Assembly (NCBI RefSeq): GCF_016888125.1
Contig: NZ_JACSWA010000594.1
Coordinates: forward strand, 1 to 38,629
Length of the DNA stretch: 38,629 nt
Origin: Spirulina sp. CCY15215
GTDB lineage: Bacteria > Cyanobacteriota > Cyanobacteriia > Cyanobacteriales > Spirulinaceae
Direction of reading: 5' to 3'
Part shown: in pieces, positions 1 to 9,698 of the stretch
Position numbering within the stretch: the stretch's first letter is position 1
Layout: every line of letters starts with the position of its first letter
The notes under the pieces: generated by a model
Seen by the model: only the letters and a program-made list of their open reading frames with translations
Database searches by the model: none
What the model was told of the DNA's origin: nothing
Made by a program: the position numbers and the translations under genes

Positions 1-97
1 TCTCCCGCTCTTCTTGGTCAGCATTCCCTTGCGCCTTTCGGCGACGCGGGGTCTGACCGCAGAACGCTCAAGCGTTTAGCGGTGAGAGTATGTCAAG
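1..97 (+). mobile_element. Truncated right end / omegaRNA-like 3' part of an IS200/IS605-type (TnpB) element
   Basis: Seen: GGTCAG (16-21) can pair with CTGACC (53-58) around an inner hairpin containing CGCC-TTT-GGCG. A second hairpin follows at 57-82: CCGC, AACGCT, loop CA, AGCGTT, GCGG. Ten bases later comes TCAA (93-96). Frame 1 is open from the window edge to a TGA at 112-114 and could be the tail of TnpB, but nothing in it is diagnostic. Known: right ends of IS200/IS605 elements carry a subterminal hairpin shortly before a TCAA-like cleavage tetranucleotide, and the transcript of this region is the omegaRNA scaffold of TnpB. Inference: the body of the element lies outside the window to the left. 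The end at the other edge of the window (38485-38629, minus strand) has the same layout. Confidence 0.5.
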
Positions 98-151
98 CGC
101 CTTTACCCAAATGAACAACGATTCTGCATTTCCCCTTAAGCAATATTTAAT

Positions 152-159
152 GAGATAAT
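152..159 (+). promoter_or_regulatory. Candidate extended -10 promoter for the DUF3386 gene
   Basis: TGA directly followed by GATAAT (154-159) forms an extended -10 element 35 bases before the start codon at 195. No good -35 hexamer sits 17 bases upstream, which the TGn extension could compensate for. A Shine-Dalgarno-like AGGGG follows at about 183-187. Confidence 0.35.
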
Positions 160-194
160 GGCCATCTATGGAGATAAATTAAAGGGGTTATCCA

Positions 195-842
195 ATGACA
201 GTCATTGAAAAAATATCAGCCCGCGACCTGTTTCGGAAGGCTTACGAAAATCGCTACACTTGGGATAGTAATTTCCCAGGCTATAGTGCTGATATCACTT
301 ACAAGCGCAATGAAGAAATATTTTCCGGTAAAGTCCACATCACCCCTGATCTGAAGGGAGAGATAACGGGAATTGAAGATACAGCCGCGAAAAAAGCCAT
401 TGAAGGTCAAGTGTGGGAAATCACCATTCACCGTATTCGTCGCGGTTTTGAAGATACTCATGGAAACAATACCTTCTCCTATGGGGAAACCGATGCAGAT
501 GGAAGCATTGAGATTTTAATGGGAGGAAAAGCAGAGGGCGATCGCTATAAACTCCACAATAATGAGGTGAGCATGGTTCACCGTAATATTCATGGAACAG
601 TTGTCACCATTAATACCTTCAGCAGTCACGATACGGGAGAAGGCTATCTTTCTCATCGCTATGATTCTGTCTATCACGACCCCAAAACTGGGGAACAAAA
701 AGGCGGTGTGAGTAACTTTGAAGACGAATACGAAAAAGTTGGCGGTTACTCTATCTTAAATCGTCGTTTGATTAGCACTGAAGTGAAAGGAGAAACACAA
801 ACCCAAGAATTTCTCTTCTCCAATCTCAAATTATTAGCTTAA
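195..842 (+). CDS. DUF3386 family protein
   Basis: This 215-residue soluble protein has no signal peptide or membrane segment. The sequence resembles the cyanobacterial/plastid family DUF3386, whose biochemical role is unknown to me. It opens with a short helix (SARDLFRKAYENRYTW) and continues as alternating beta-type segments rich in charged and aromatic residues, with a central THGNNTFSYGETDADGS loop and a C-terminal LFSNLKLL. The start is supported by AGGGG about eight bases upstream. It converges on petH, with a strong hairpin between them serving mainly the minus strand. Family assignment is by recognition of the overall sequence and is fairly likely; no function is claimed. Confidence 0.75.
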   Translation: MTVIEKISARDLFRKAYENRYTWDSNFPGYSADITYKRNEEIFSGKVHITPDLKGEITGIEDTAAKKAIEGQVWEITIHRIRRGFEDTHGNNTFSYGETDADGSIEILMGGKAEGDRYKLHNNEVSMVHRNIHGTVVTINTFSSHDTGEGYLSHRYDSVYHDPKTGEQKGGVSNFEDEYEKVGGYSILNRRLISTEVKGETQTQEFLFSNLKLLA

Positions 843-851
843 ATTATCAGC

Positions 852-881
852 AAAAAAATTCCCGAGTCTATGACTCGGGAA
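852..881 (-). terminator. Rho-independent terminator of petH
   Basis: TTCCCGAGTC (859-868), loop TAT, GACTCGGGAA (872-881) is a perfect 10-bp stem. On the minus strand it is followed directly by seven T (852-858 read as A on the plus strand), as expected for petH, whose stop is at 910. The plus side is followed by C and a run of A, so it is less suited to stop the DUF3386 transcript. Confidence 0.85.
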
Positions 882-909
882 CAAAAAAATTTCAGAAAAA
901 CAGCAGAAC

Positions 910-2505
<1,596 letters not shown>

Positions 2506-3519
2506 ATGATCGCACAATCGGATCGTGTGGTTCTCATAGGAGTCGCCGGAGACTCGGGATGCGGGAAATCAACCTTTTTGCGCCGTTTGACCGATTTATT
2601 TGGCGAAGAGTTTATGACGGTCATCTGTTTGGATGACTATCACAGTCTCGATCGCAAAGGCAGAAAAACGGCGGGGGTAACGGCTTTAAATCCCAAAGCC
2701 AATAATTTTGATTTGATGTACGAGCAAATCAAAGCCCTTAAAGAAGGAAAGGCTATTGATAAACCCATTTACAATCATGAGACGGGTGAACTTGACCCTC
2801 CAGAGCGCATTGAACCCAATAAAGTGATCGTGATTGAAGGCTTGCATCCTCTCTACGACGAACGGGTTCGCGGGTTGATTGATTTTGGGGTTTATCTCGA
2901 TATTAGTGATGAGGTAAAGATTAACTGGAAGATCCAGAGAGATATGGCAGAGCGGGGTCATACCTACGAAGACGTTCTCGCTTCGATCAATGCCAGAAAA
3001 CCTGATTTTAAAGACTATATTGAGCCGCAGAAAGAATATGCCGATGTGGTTATTCAAGTTTTACCCACCAAGTTAATCGACGATAAGGAAAGTAAATACC
3101 TGCGCGTTCGCTTGGTTCAAAAAGAGGGAATTGCTAATTTTGAGCCAGTATATCTGTTTGATGAAGGTTCCACCATTGATTGGCGGCCTTGCGGGCGTAA
3201 GTTGACCTGTACTTATCCTGGGATTAAAATGTACTATGGTCCCGATAGTTTTATGGGGCATGAAGTCTCTCTCCTAGAGGTAGACGGTCAGTTTGATAAT
3301 CTTGAGGAGATGATTTACGTTGAAAGTCATTTGAGCAGTACTTCAACTCGCTACTATGGGGAAATGACTGAATTGTTACTCAAACATAAGGATTATCCAG
3401 GTTCTAACAACGGTACTGGGCTTTTCCAAGTGTTGGTTGGGTTAAAAATGCGGGAAGCCTACGAACGCTTAACTCGTCCCGAAGTGGAAAACAAGGTTGC
3501 TGCAACGGCAAAGGTGTAG
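2506..3519 (+). CDS. prk: Phosphoribulokinase
   Basis: This 337-residue Calvin-cycle enzyme phosphorylates ribulose-5-phosphate to ribulose-1,5-bisphosphate with ATP. The P-loop GVAGDSGCGKST spans residues 12-23, and a catalytic-region Asp pair follows at LDDYHS (42-47). Four cysteines fall at C19, C41, C229 and C235, the spacing of the cyanobacterial enzyme in which disulfides formed through thioredoxin control and CP12/GAPDH binding switch the enzyme off in the dark. Length is typical. GAGGG lies just upstream of ATG 2506. The gene appears monocistronic: a strong terminator follows at 3605-3637, after a 13-bp tandem repeat. Confidence 0.98.
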   Translation: MIAQSDRVVLIGVAGDSGCGKSTFLRRLTDLFGEEFMTVICLDDYHSLDRKGRKTAGVTALNPKANNFDLMYEQIKALKEGKAIDKPIYNHETGELDPPERIEPNKVIVIEGLHPLYDERVRGLIDFGVYLDISDEVKINWKIQRDMAERGHTYEDVLASINARKPDFKDYIEPQKEYADVVIQVLPTKLIDDKESKYLRVRLVQKEGIANFEPVYLFDEGSTIDWRPCGRKLTCTYPGIKMYYGPDSFMGHEVSLLEVDGQFDNLEEMIYVESHLSSTSTRYYGEMTELLLKHKDYPGSNNGTGLFQVLVGLKMREAYERLTRPEVENKVAATAKV

Positions 3520-3539
3520 TACAAAAGCTCAGTAGTGAG

Positions 3540-3591
3540 GTAAAAGATGCTCGTAAAAGATGCTCGTAAAAGATGCTCGTAAAAGATGCTG
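3540..3591 (+). repeat. 13-bp tandem repeat, four copies, downstream of prk
   Basis: GTAAAAGATGCTC is repeated at 3540-3552, 3553-3565, 3566-3578 and 3579-3591; the last copy ends in G. It lies between the prk stop and the prk terminator, so it is transcribed as 3' UTR. There are no spacers, so it is not CRISPR-like. Confidence 0.95.
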
Positions 3592-3604
3592 ATTGAGTTC
3601 TAAT

Positions 3605-3637
3605 TGAGGCGCATATCGATCGCGCCTCAGTTTTTTT
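3605..3637 (+). terminator. prk: Rho-independent terminator of prk
   Basis: TGAGGCGC (3605-3612) pairs with GCGCCTCA (3622-3629) around a nine-base loop that contains part of a HIP1-like site. The stem is followed by G and seven T (3631-3637). Confidence 0.9.
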
Positions 3638-3693
3638 GAGTTGTTTTTGGGTTGGTAATCGGTAAAATAATTTGAGAATTTGGGTCGGTTACT

Positions 3694-3957
3694 ATGAGAA
3701 TTTGGGCGTTTGGTTTTATCTTATTCTTTGGGAGTGTCGAATTTTATCAATGGTTGAAAGCAATGGAAATTCCTTTACCTGTTTATATTGGCATGGGCGT
3801 TTTATTGGCGATCGCCTCTAATGCTAGGCGATCGCCTCCCTATTTGGAGTCTAATGCCGATCCTTTGGCAAAACCAACTATTCCTAAACCTGTTTCTCAA
3901 GAGATACCTAATACACAGCAAACTCGAGATTCAATCTCGTTTAAAATCGATCCCTAA
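3694..3957 (+). CDS. Small hypothetical membrane protein
   Basis: This 87-residue protein of unknown function begins with two hydrophobic stretches: WAFGFILFFGSVEFYQW (about 4-20) and LPVYIGMGVLLAIAS (about 28-42). They read as two membrane helices, followed by a polar, proline-rich tail of about 45 residues. It starts 57 bases after the prk terminator and converges on the CRP-family gene with a 29-base gap. The ribosome site is weak (TCGGTTACT before ATG). The coding frame includes two HIP1-type GCGATCGC-like sites giving IAS and RRS, normal for this genome. I do not recognise a family; it is probably real from its coherent hydrophobicity pattern. Confidence 0.55.
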   Translation: MRIWAFGFILFFGSVEFYQWLKAMEIPLPVYIGMGVLLAIASNARRSPPYLESNADPLAKPTIPKPVSQEIPNTQQTRDSISFKIDP

Positions 3958-3986
3958 ACTTCTAAATAACTAGCAACTCGGGTTAA

Positions 3987-4592
3987 CTAGCTATTTTGAA
4001 TAATAATGTGGCGATCGCGATCGATTTGAATGCAGCCCGATCTTTGTAACTTGCCCAACAATCGCGTTACAGTGACCCGAGTCGTGCCAATAGCATTAGC
4101 AAGATTTTGATGGGTGAAGCGCACTTGCAAGCGGCTTCCCGCTTCTGTGACTTGTCCCAGATCTGCATCAAGAAGGGACAGTAAGCGGGTGAGGCGATCT
4201 TCAACGCGACGATATCCGGCGATCGCCAAAATTGCTTCAGTTTGTCGCAGTCGTCGAGTCACGCTATCGGAAACTGTCTGAGTCAAGAAAGGAGAGTTTT
4301 CTATTTCCTGGAGGGGAAACCAGCGCAAATAAACATCTGATAGTGCTTTTGCTTCATAAAACTCCAAACGAGTTAACCAAAGACCGAAAAATGTTGCTGG
4401 AGTTGCCCATCCTAATATGACTTCTTCGCCACTGGCATGAGCAGTACTCACTTGTACTAAACCGCGATACACTTGCCAAACCCCCCCTTCATCTAAGGGA
4501 ATATTTTCGCCTCGATGATAGAGATGTAAGCGCCGATTTTCTGGGGATTCTTCTTGGGAGAGGAGATCGATGGGTTGAGGAGTCAGCAGCAT
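3987..4592 (-). CDS. Crp/Fnr-family transcriptional regulator
   Basis: This 201-residue DNA-binding regulator has an N-terminal cupin-like sensor domain (about 20-110), with the segments VWQVYRGLVQVS and EEVILGWATPATFFGLW. A long dimerisation helix follows (about 105-135), then a winged helix-turn-helix (about 150-198: FTHQNLANAIGTTRVTVTRLL with recognition helix TRVTVTRLLGKL). Length and order are those of the CRP/FNR/NtcA superfamily. No FNR-type cysteine cluster is present, so it is not an iron-sulfur sensor; whether it binds cAMP or 2-oxoglutarate cannot be told. It could be an NtcA-like paralogue, but I would not name it. Its promoter region overlaps a 14-bp direct repeat (4609-4635). 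It shares strand with the CHAD gene upstream, separated by 142 bases. Confidence 0.88.
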   Translation of the reverse strand: MLLTPQPIDLLSQEESPENRRLHLYHRGENIPLDEGGVWQVYRGLVQVSTAHASGEEVILGWATPATFFGLWLTRLEFYEAKALSDVYLRWFPLQEIENSPFLTQTVSDSVTRRLRQTEAILAIAGYRRVEDRLTRLLSLLDADLGQVTEAGSRLQVRFTHQNLANAIGTTRVTVTRLLGKLQRSGCIQIDRDRHIIIQNS

Positions 4593-4608
4593 AATATCTC
4601 TTTCGCAA

Positions 4609-4635
4609 ATTAAAAGTTAAAGATTAAAAGTTAAA
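4609..4635. repeat. 14-bp direct repeat upstream of the CRP-family gene
   Basis: ATTAAAAGTTAAAG (4609-4622) is immediately repeated (4623-4635, last base different). It sits 17-43 bases before the start of the regulator gene at 4592, within its likely promoter or leader, so it could be a duplicated binding site or just an AT-rich slippage product. Confidence 0.7.
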
Positions 4636-4734
4636 CAATTTTTATGCCTTCTCATCCCAAGATAAATCTTGAAGGTAAACGGAAGGTAAAGAAATGATAA
4701 TTTCTAGATGGCATCCTGTAAAGAAAATTAATAA

Positions 4735-5766
4735 TTATTCTTCACGAACAAAATGGGGAGATTGCGCGATCGCCCGGAAAGATTGTCGCGTTTCGAGGCA
4801 GGAGAATTTTTGCTGTAGGTCTTGCCAAGCCTGCCATTTTTGCTGACGAATTTCTTGCAGGTGTTGGGCAAGGTGAGGTAGTTTGGTCTGGAAGGACTTG
4901 GCAAAAAAGCGATTGAGAAATTCTTTCAACACAAAGCTATCTTGAAGATCGCCGAGAATACTTTGCACCGTTTTGATTTGCTTGAGATATGTCTCGTATT
5001 CTCCACCATAAAACTGCTCGAACAGTTCCATTTGATAGCGGGTGCGTTTGGCGGATTTTCGCAAACTGTGGAGCTTTTTTTCCTGCTGCACCAAAATGTT
5101 ACAGATTGTATCAGGAGCGCTATCTTGGACTGAAGGAATTTCCCCGCCAGCGCCGACTCCAACCCACCATCCAGAATGCAGGAGAAGTTGACTAAATTGC
5201 GGCAGCAGTAAATCCGGTAAAATCAGTTCCATGGGAAGGCAAGCCAGAGAGGAATAGTGCGGCTTTTCCAGCCAAGATGTAAAGCCCTTCTTCAAGTGGA
5301 GGTAGGTTTTCCCCTTTAAAGTCTTTTTCACCGCTTTAAAGGCTTTTTTGCGGTCTTTGGCTAACCTTTTCAGGAGGCGATCGAGTTTCTGGCGTTCTGC
5401 TTTGGGTAACTGGGGACGATATTCTGTTTTCAGGGTGGCCTCGAGTACGTCAATATCTCGTAACTTTCCCAATACCTTCGCCACTCGTCCCACGGTTTTT
5501 TCTGTGGCGATCGCAGGCAAGGATAGAACGGGGGCAAAACCAACTAATGCCGTTCGCAAATGGCGCATACTCACCCTCATCTGATGGAGTTCTTCCGGAT
5601 CGCGATCGGCTAGAACTCCCGCTTCGTAGGAGATCGTTTTGCCATAGTTTTCGGCGATCGCAATATAGGCCAAATTAGCAAAAGTCATGGTTTTGGCTTC
5701 TTTGCCCCAAGCTGCATTTTTCTTCATATCACCCCACAAAAAATAAGTTGCAGCAGATACCGCCAT
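4735..5766 (-). CDS. CHAD domain-containing protein
   Basis: CHAD domains are helical folds with conserved histidines that bind polyphosphate. The N-terminal half shows the signature LHQMRVSMRHLRTAL (about 60-74), and the second half repeats it as LHSLRKSAKRTRYQMELF (about 232-249). Basic helices between (RLAKDRKKAFKAVKKTLKGK) fit polyanion binding. No CYTH/triphosphatase domain is fused here. 343 residues is normal for a stand-alone CHAD protein. Start choice is uncertain: ATG 5766 lacks a clear ribosome site, while a second ATG at residue 14 (MKKNAAW) has GGGG four bases upstream. The gene is divergent from the secreted protein at 5900. Role is inferred: binding or localising polyphosphate granules. 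Confidence 0.88.
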   Translation of the reverse strand: MAVSAATYFLWGDMKKNAAWGKEAKTMTFANLAYIAIAENYGKTISYEAGVLADRDPEELHQMRVSMRHLRTALVGFAPVLSLPAIATEKTVGRVAKVLGKLRDIDVLEATLKTEYRPQLPKAERQKLDRLLKRLAKDRKKAFKAVKKTLKGKTYLHLKKGFTSWLEKPHYSSLACLPMELILPDLLLPQFSQLLLHSGWWVGVGAGGEIPSVQDSAPDTICNILVQQEKKLHSLRKSAKRTRYQMELFEQFYGGEYETYLKQIKTVQSILGDLQDSFVLKEFLNRFFAKSFQTKLPHLAQHLQEIRQQKWQAWQDLQQKFSCLETRQSFRAIAQSPHFVREE

Positions 5767-5899
5767 TTTGCCGGAAAAACCGAATGACTGCCAATATCAG
5801 CAGCAAGTCAAAAATGAATATTAAACAAAGACTTTCAATTATGCCCTCAAATCAATATTATACTTCATAAGTAAATCATCCCACGATACTAGGTGTAAG

Positions 5900-6406
5900 A
5901 TGCACGTTAAAAAATTGAGCCTGCTTGTGACAGTATTCACGCTATTGCTTGGAGCGATCGCGACAGAAACGGCTCGAGCCGAGTCTACAGTTGAATCCTT
6001 TAACGAGCCTATCCTGCTGGCACAAAGAACTGCTCCTCGCGAACCCAGAGTTAGGGGAGTGGTTAAGAGCGTTGTCGGAACCCAGGTTCTCGTCGAACTC
6101 GATCGCGCCCAAGAACCTTTTCTTTGGGTTGGCGTTCCTCAAGCGCAACTGGGATCGCTAAACTTGATGGGAGGGACTCCGGTTTTCTTGGAAGGCAACA
6201 AAATTGTCTCTTTGGCTCCTCATAGTCTCCCAGTTCCTCCCCGTTCTAATAATTTTAGTAGCCGCATTCAATCCCTTTGGTCTGACTACGAAAGTTCTCT
6301 CGATCGCAGTTCCAGTCCTTCCACGGTTTCTTTGCCTTTCGACTCGACTCCTGCAACAATCCCTAGTCCTGCAACAACACCGATTCCAATTCAAGGATTG
6401 TGGTAG
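5900..6406 (+). CDS. Secreted hypothetical protein
   Basis: This 168-residue protein starts with a clear Sec signal peptide: basic MHVKK, hydrophobic core LSLLVTVFTLLLGAIATE, likely cleavage after TARA (about residue 27). The mature part has a compact beta-rich region (about 45-105: VRGVVKSVVGTQVLVELDRA, LWVGVPQAQLG, GGTPVFLEGNKIVSL), then a Ser/Pro/Thr-rich low-complexity tail (about 110-165). The middle looks like a small SH3- or OB-like barrel, but I cannot assign it to a family. ATG 5900 has AGGTG upstream. A strong bidirectional terminator follows at 6452-6493. Probably periplasmic or loosely surface-attached. Confidence 0.72.
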   Translation: MHVKKLSLLVTVFTLLLGAIATETARAESTVESFNEPILLAQRTAPREPRVRGVVKSVVGTQVLVELDRAQEPFLWVGVPQAQLGSLNLMGGTPVFLEGNKIVSLAPHSLPVPPRSNNFSSRIQSLWSDYESSLDRSSSPSTVSLPFDSTPATIPSPATTPIPIQGLW

Positions 6407-6451
6407 TTTTGGGAAAAAATTAGGGTTGTAATACTCCAACTCGTTATTATG

Positions 6452-6493
6452 AAAAAAATGAGGCTGCACTCTCGAAGTAAAGCCTCATTTTTT
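6452..6493. terminator. Bidirectional Rho-independent terminator
   Basis: ATGAGGCT (6458-6465) pairs with AGCCTCAT (6481-6488) around a 15-base loop. It is preceded by a run of A and followed by TTTTTT (6488-6493), so it can act on either strand. On the plus strand it ends the transcript of the secreted protein. Confidence 0.88.
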
Positions 6494-6588
6494 GTGCTTA
6501 TGATAATCAAAACCCTACAAAAAAAGTGATTTTTCAGCTAGACTTATTAGCAGAACAAAACTTAGAACTTTAAAGCACAACTGGTAAA

Positions 6589-7398
6589 ATGGTGAAACAC
6601 AAACGATTAAAGATATTGCACTCTATTTTATTTATTTTTTGTGTTTGTTTTTTAGCGATCTCTTGTAGTGCAATCTCAGATAACATCGACAAAAAAGTAG
6701 TATTAAGTATTGGTGTCGATCCAGCTTTTCCTCCTTTTGCAATGCAAGAGAATGAAAATCGAGTTATTGGATTTGAGATCGAGTTGATGCAGGTGATCGC
6801 TGACAAAAATGACATGAAAGTTGAGTGGAAAAATATTCCTTTTAATCAGTTAATTTCCACTCTAAAAAAAGGACAGATTCAGGCAATTATGAGCAGTATG
6901 AAAATTACGCCTAATCGCTCTGAAATTGTTGCTTTTTCTCGTCCCTATTTCCATTCCGGTCTGGCGATCACTATCCGAGATGGAGATAAAAAGATCAAGG
7001 GATTGCAGGATCTTAAAAATAAAACAATTGCTGTCCAAATTGGCACAGAAGGAGCCAGAGAAGCAGAGAAAATATTAGGTGCAAAAGTCAGTAAGTTTTC
7101 TTCTATTGCCATTGCTTTATACCAATTAAAAAATGGAAATATTGATGCAGTTCTTAACGATGTGGCTCTAACATTACACGCAATTAAAATTGGCAATTTA
7201 GATGGATTAAAAGTGATTGATGAATTATTAACTCAGGAATATTATGGTATTGCACTGCCAAAAGATTCAGAATATCTAGAGCCAATCAACGATATTTTAG
7301 AAGAACTAATCATCGATCAAACCTATGAAAATCTTTATCGTCAGTGGTTTAATAGCGAACCTCTTACTCTCCCCAAAATCGCTGCTAATCTAGAATAA
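6589..7398 (+). CDS. Amino-acid-type ABC transporter substrate-binding lipoprotein
   Basis: This 269-residue periplasmic binding protein belongs to the SBP_bac_3 (GlnH/HisJ-like) family. The N-terminus is a lipoprotein signal: basic KHKRLK, hydrophobic LHSILFIFCVCF, lipobox LAISC with Cys at about 26. The binding fold follows, with typical segments IGVDPAFPPFAM, VIGFEIELMQVIADK, GQIQAIMSSMKITPNRSEIVAFSRPYF, and LKNKTIAVQIGTEG in the hinge and second lobe. The substrate is probably a polar amino acid, but the binding residues were not analysed further. No permease or ATPase gene is adjacent, so it is an orphan receptor that must share a transporter encoded elsewhere or act as a sensor. It converges on the next gene with one base between stop codons. 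Confidence 0.9.
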   Translation: MVKHKRLKILHSILFIFCVCFLAISCSAISDNIDKKVVLSIGVDPAFPPFAMQENENRVIGFEIELMQVIADKNDMKVEWKNIPFNQLISTLKKGQIQAIMSSMKITPNRSEIVAFSRPYFHSGLAITIRDGDKKIKGLQDLKNKTIAVQIGTEGAREAEKILGAKVSKFSSIAIALYQLKNGNIDAVLNDVALTLHAIKIGNLDGLKVIDELLTQEYYGIALPKDSEYLEPINDILEELIIDQTYENLYRQWFNSEPLTLPKIAANLE

Positions 7399-7399
7399 A

Positions 7400-9511
7400 T
7401 TAAAGTCTATCTTCCAATACGATCGCGTTTTCTCCCTCTTTCCTAAGAGACTGGCGATCGCGCTGGAAGTTGGCGATCGTACTCCAACACCATCCCCCAA
7501 CAAAGGGCAACCATAAAAATAATCGTGCCGATTCATTCATCCACCAATCATAGATTCCTAATGCGGCACGGTATTGTAAAATAAAATAAATAAATACTGT
7601 CATGCTAATCAGTTTTGTCCCTAAATTACGACTTGCTACGGCAAAAGGAACGAGCCAACTAAAATACCAAGCATGAATGATAGGAGAAAAGATAAATAAT
7701 ATAAAAAAGTATGTTTCTGTAAAGTTACGAAAACTTTTAATTCTCCACAGCATAATCAGCCCGATCGCCAAGAGAGGAAGCGCTAAACTGGAATTATCTG
7801 TCAAAGGAAAGCCCCATTTTTGCAAAAAATAAGGCAGGAAATCTGCACTACGACCATGAATCACAAAATCTGAATTACCAGCACTATAGGGCAAAATAGG
7901 ACAGCGATCGCCAAAACAAAAAGGAATTCCAGCGATTATTAAAGGGAGAAAACCGCAAGCCAAAACCGCGATCGCTTTTTGAATTCCTTCTCGTTTCAAT
8001 GCCTGCCAGAGAAGAAAGCCTAAAATTGGCAGAGAAGTCCATTTAATGGCAATACTAACCCCTAATAAAAGTGCCGTACCGAGATAATTTTTATTGTTTG
8101 CATTCGCGTCAAATAACAACCACGCCGCCACTAAAGGTAAAATAAACCAACTATCATAATGTCCGCCTCCTGCAAAAGAATATAAAATCAAAGGATTCCA
8201 AGCATAGACAATAGTTTGAACATAACCAAATTTTCGACTGAGTAACCCACAAATCAATAAATCTGAGATAATAAAACTGAACTTAAAGAGAATAACACTG
8301 GGAGAAATACTCGCTAAAATCCGAAAACCAAATTGAGTAATGGGAGGATAAATTGCCGAGAAATGTTTTAAGTTAATCAGTTCCCACCAATCAGTACGAT
8401 AGGGAATTAATTCTGCGGCTTCCGGTGGGAGATCGTAAGGACTAAAACCAAGATTTTGTAGATATCCCTCCCATAAATAGCGCCAAATATCATCTCCTGG
8501 ATACATAAACAGTAAAAGCAAACGCAAGGCGATCGCAACTCCCCAAAACCAGGTAGCTTTTAGCGATCGCAGTCTCCAAGACAAGACAAACCCGACACTC
8601 ATCACCGCAATTCCCCCCCAAAATTTTGGCACGGCTTCAACTTGCCGAAAATCGCCATAAGGAAGGATAAAAATAGTTCCGATCGCCAGCAATAATACAC
8701 TCGCCCAAAGGAAAATAAAGTGTGGAGGAGTAAAACGTTTTAAGTTGCGTTGAAAATATAAATTTCCCAAGGTACTGAGAATAATTGTTCCTGCTTGCAA
8801 ACTCCCCGCGATCGTCCCAGAAATCTTCGATCGCCCCCCTTGTCTGGGATAATAATGAACGGGAATCTCACAAATATGTAATTGCTGTTCTACTGCCTTC
8901 ACCTGCATTTCCACGGTCCAACCAAAGCCCCGATCCTGCATTTTTAGGGCTTCTAAGGCAGATCGACGCATCAAGCGCAAGGGACCCAAATCTTGATAAG
9001 AATAGCCCCAACCCAGTTGAATTAAAAATGTTGCTAGTCGATTGCCGAAGCGCTGCACAGAAGTGAGGTTTTCTCGTCCCTGTGCCGTCGCCCCCCGATC
9101 GCCGAGGATGAAATCATGGCGATCGCATCGGGCAAAAAATTGCGGGAGTTGCGCGATCGCGTCGCTACCATCTCCATCGCAAAACAAAATCCACTCAATC
9201 TCGGGGGGGATATCCTGTAACCCTCGCCAACAGGCACATCCATACCCCGATATGGGTTCGTAAATCACTTCAGCCCCTGTAGATTGGGCGATCGCGGCAC
9301 TGCGATCGCGACTGCCATTATCCACCACGCGAATGCGACTCAAGCCGATCGCCTGCAAATCCTCAATAACTGCCGCGATCGTGGCTTCTTCGTTGCAGAC
9401 GGGGATAATGACCAAAATCTTGTTTAATGGGGGCATTTGGGCATCTATTGGCGCATCTGGATCGGTTTTGTTTGGGGGAAGCGAGGAGAAATCGGATACA
9501 CTAGCGGCCAT
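7400..9511 (-). CDS. Fused GT2 glycosyltransferase and GT-C-type membrane glycosyltransferase
   Basis: This 703-residue fusion has an N-terminal domain (about 30-250) resembling a dolichyl/undecaprenyl-phosphate sugar synthase (GT2, DPM1-like): VIIPVCNEEATIAAVIEDL, VVDNGSRDRS, ILFCDGDGSDA, and a basic KISGTIAG patch before the first helix. The remainder is strongly hydrophobic with about ten membrane helices. The luminal-loop motif DDIWRYLWEGYLQNLGFSPY (about 340-360) is typical of GT-C enzymes that use lipid-linked sugars. Inference: the first half makes a polyprenyl-phosphate sugar and the second transfers it across the membrane. The first 25 residues are low-complexity, and an internal Met at 26 (MPPLNKILVIIP) is an alternative start. 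It lies next to the polysaccharide block. Confidence 0.88.
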   Translation of the reverse strand: MAASVSDFSSLPPNKTDPDAPIDAQMPPLNKILVIIPVCNEEATIAAVIEDLQAIGLSRIRVVDNGSRDRSAAIAQSTGAEVIYEPISGYGCACWRGLQDIPPEIEWILFCDGDGSDAIAQLPQFFARCDRHDFILGDRGATAQGRENLTSVQRFGNRLATFLIQLGWGYSYQDLGPLRLMRRSALEALKMQDRGFGWTVEMQVKAVEQQLHICEIPVHYYPRQGGRSKISGTIAGSLQAGTIILSTLGNLYFQRNLKRFTPPHFIFLWASVLLLAIGTIFILPYGDFRQVEAVPKFWGGIAVMSVGFVLSWRLRSLKATWFWGVAIALRLLLLFMYPGDDIWRYLWEGYLQNLGFSPYDLPPEAAELIPYRTDWWELINLKHFSAIYPPITQFGFRILASISPSVILFKFSFIISDLLICGLLSRKFGYVQTIVYAWNPLILYSFAGGGHYDSWFILPLVAAWLLFDANANNKNYLGTALLLGVSIAIKWTSLPILGFLLWQALKREGIQKAIAVLACGFLPLIIAGIPFCFGDRCPILPYSAGNSDFVIHGRSADFLPYFLQKWGFPLTDNSSLALPLLAIGLIMLWRIKSFRNFTETYFFILFIFSPIIHAWYFSWLVPFAVASRNLGTKLISMTVFIYFILQYRAALGIYDWWMNESARLFLWLPFVGGWCWSTIANFQRDRQSLRKEGENAIVLEDRL

Positions 9512-9698
9512 GGTTGAAAAAGACTCTAGGATGGCGATCGCTTCACAATTTAACGCAATTCCCTGAATTCTCTCTGAGAGTCAATTTAATTAAAATTGGT
9601 TTTTGTATGATTAGACACGCAAAAAGTCAATCTTTTGTAATAAAACGTTATAAAGTTCCCGTTTAACGCGAGAACCTATTCTGATTGAGGAGTGAATT

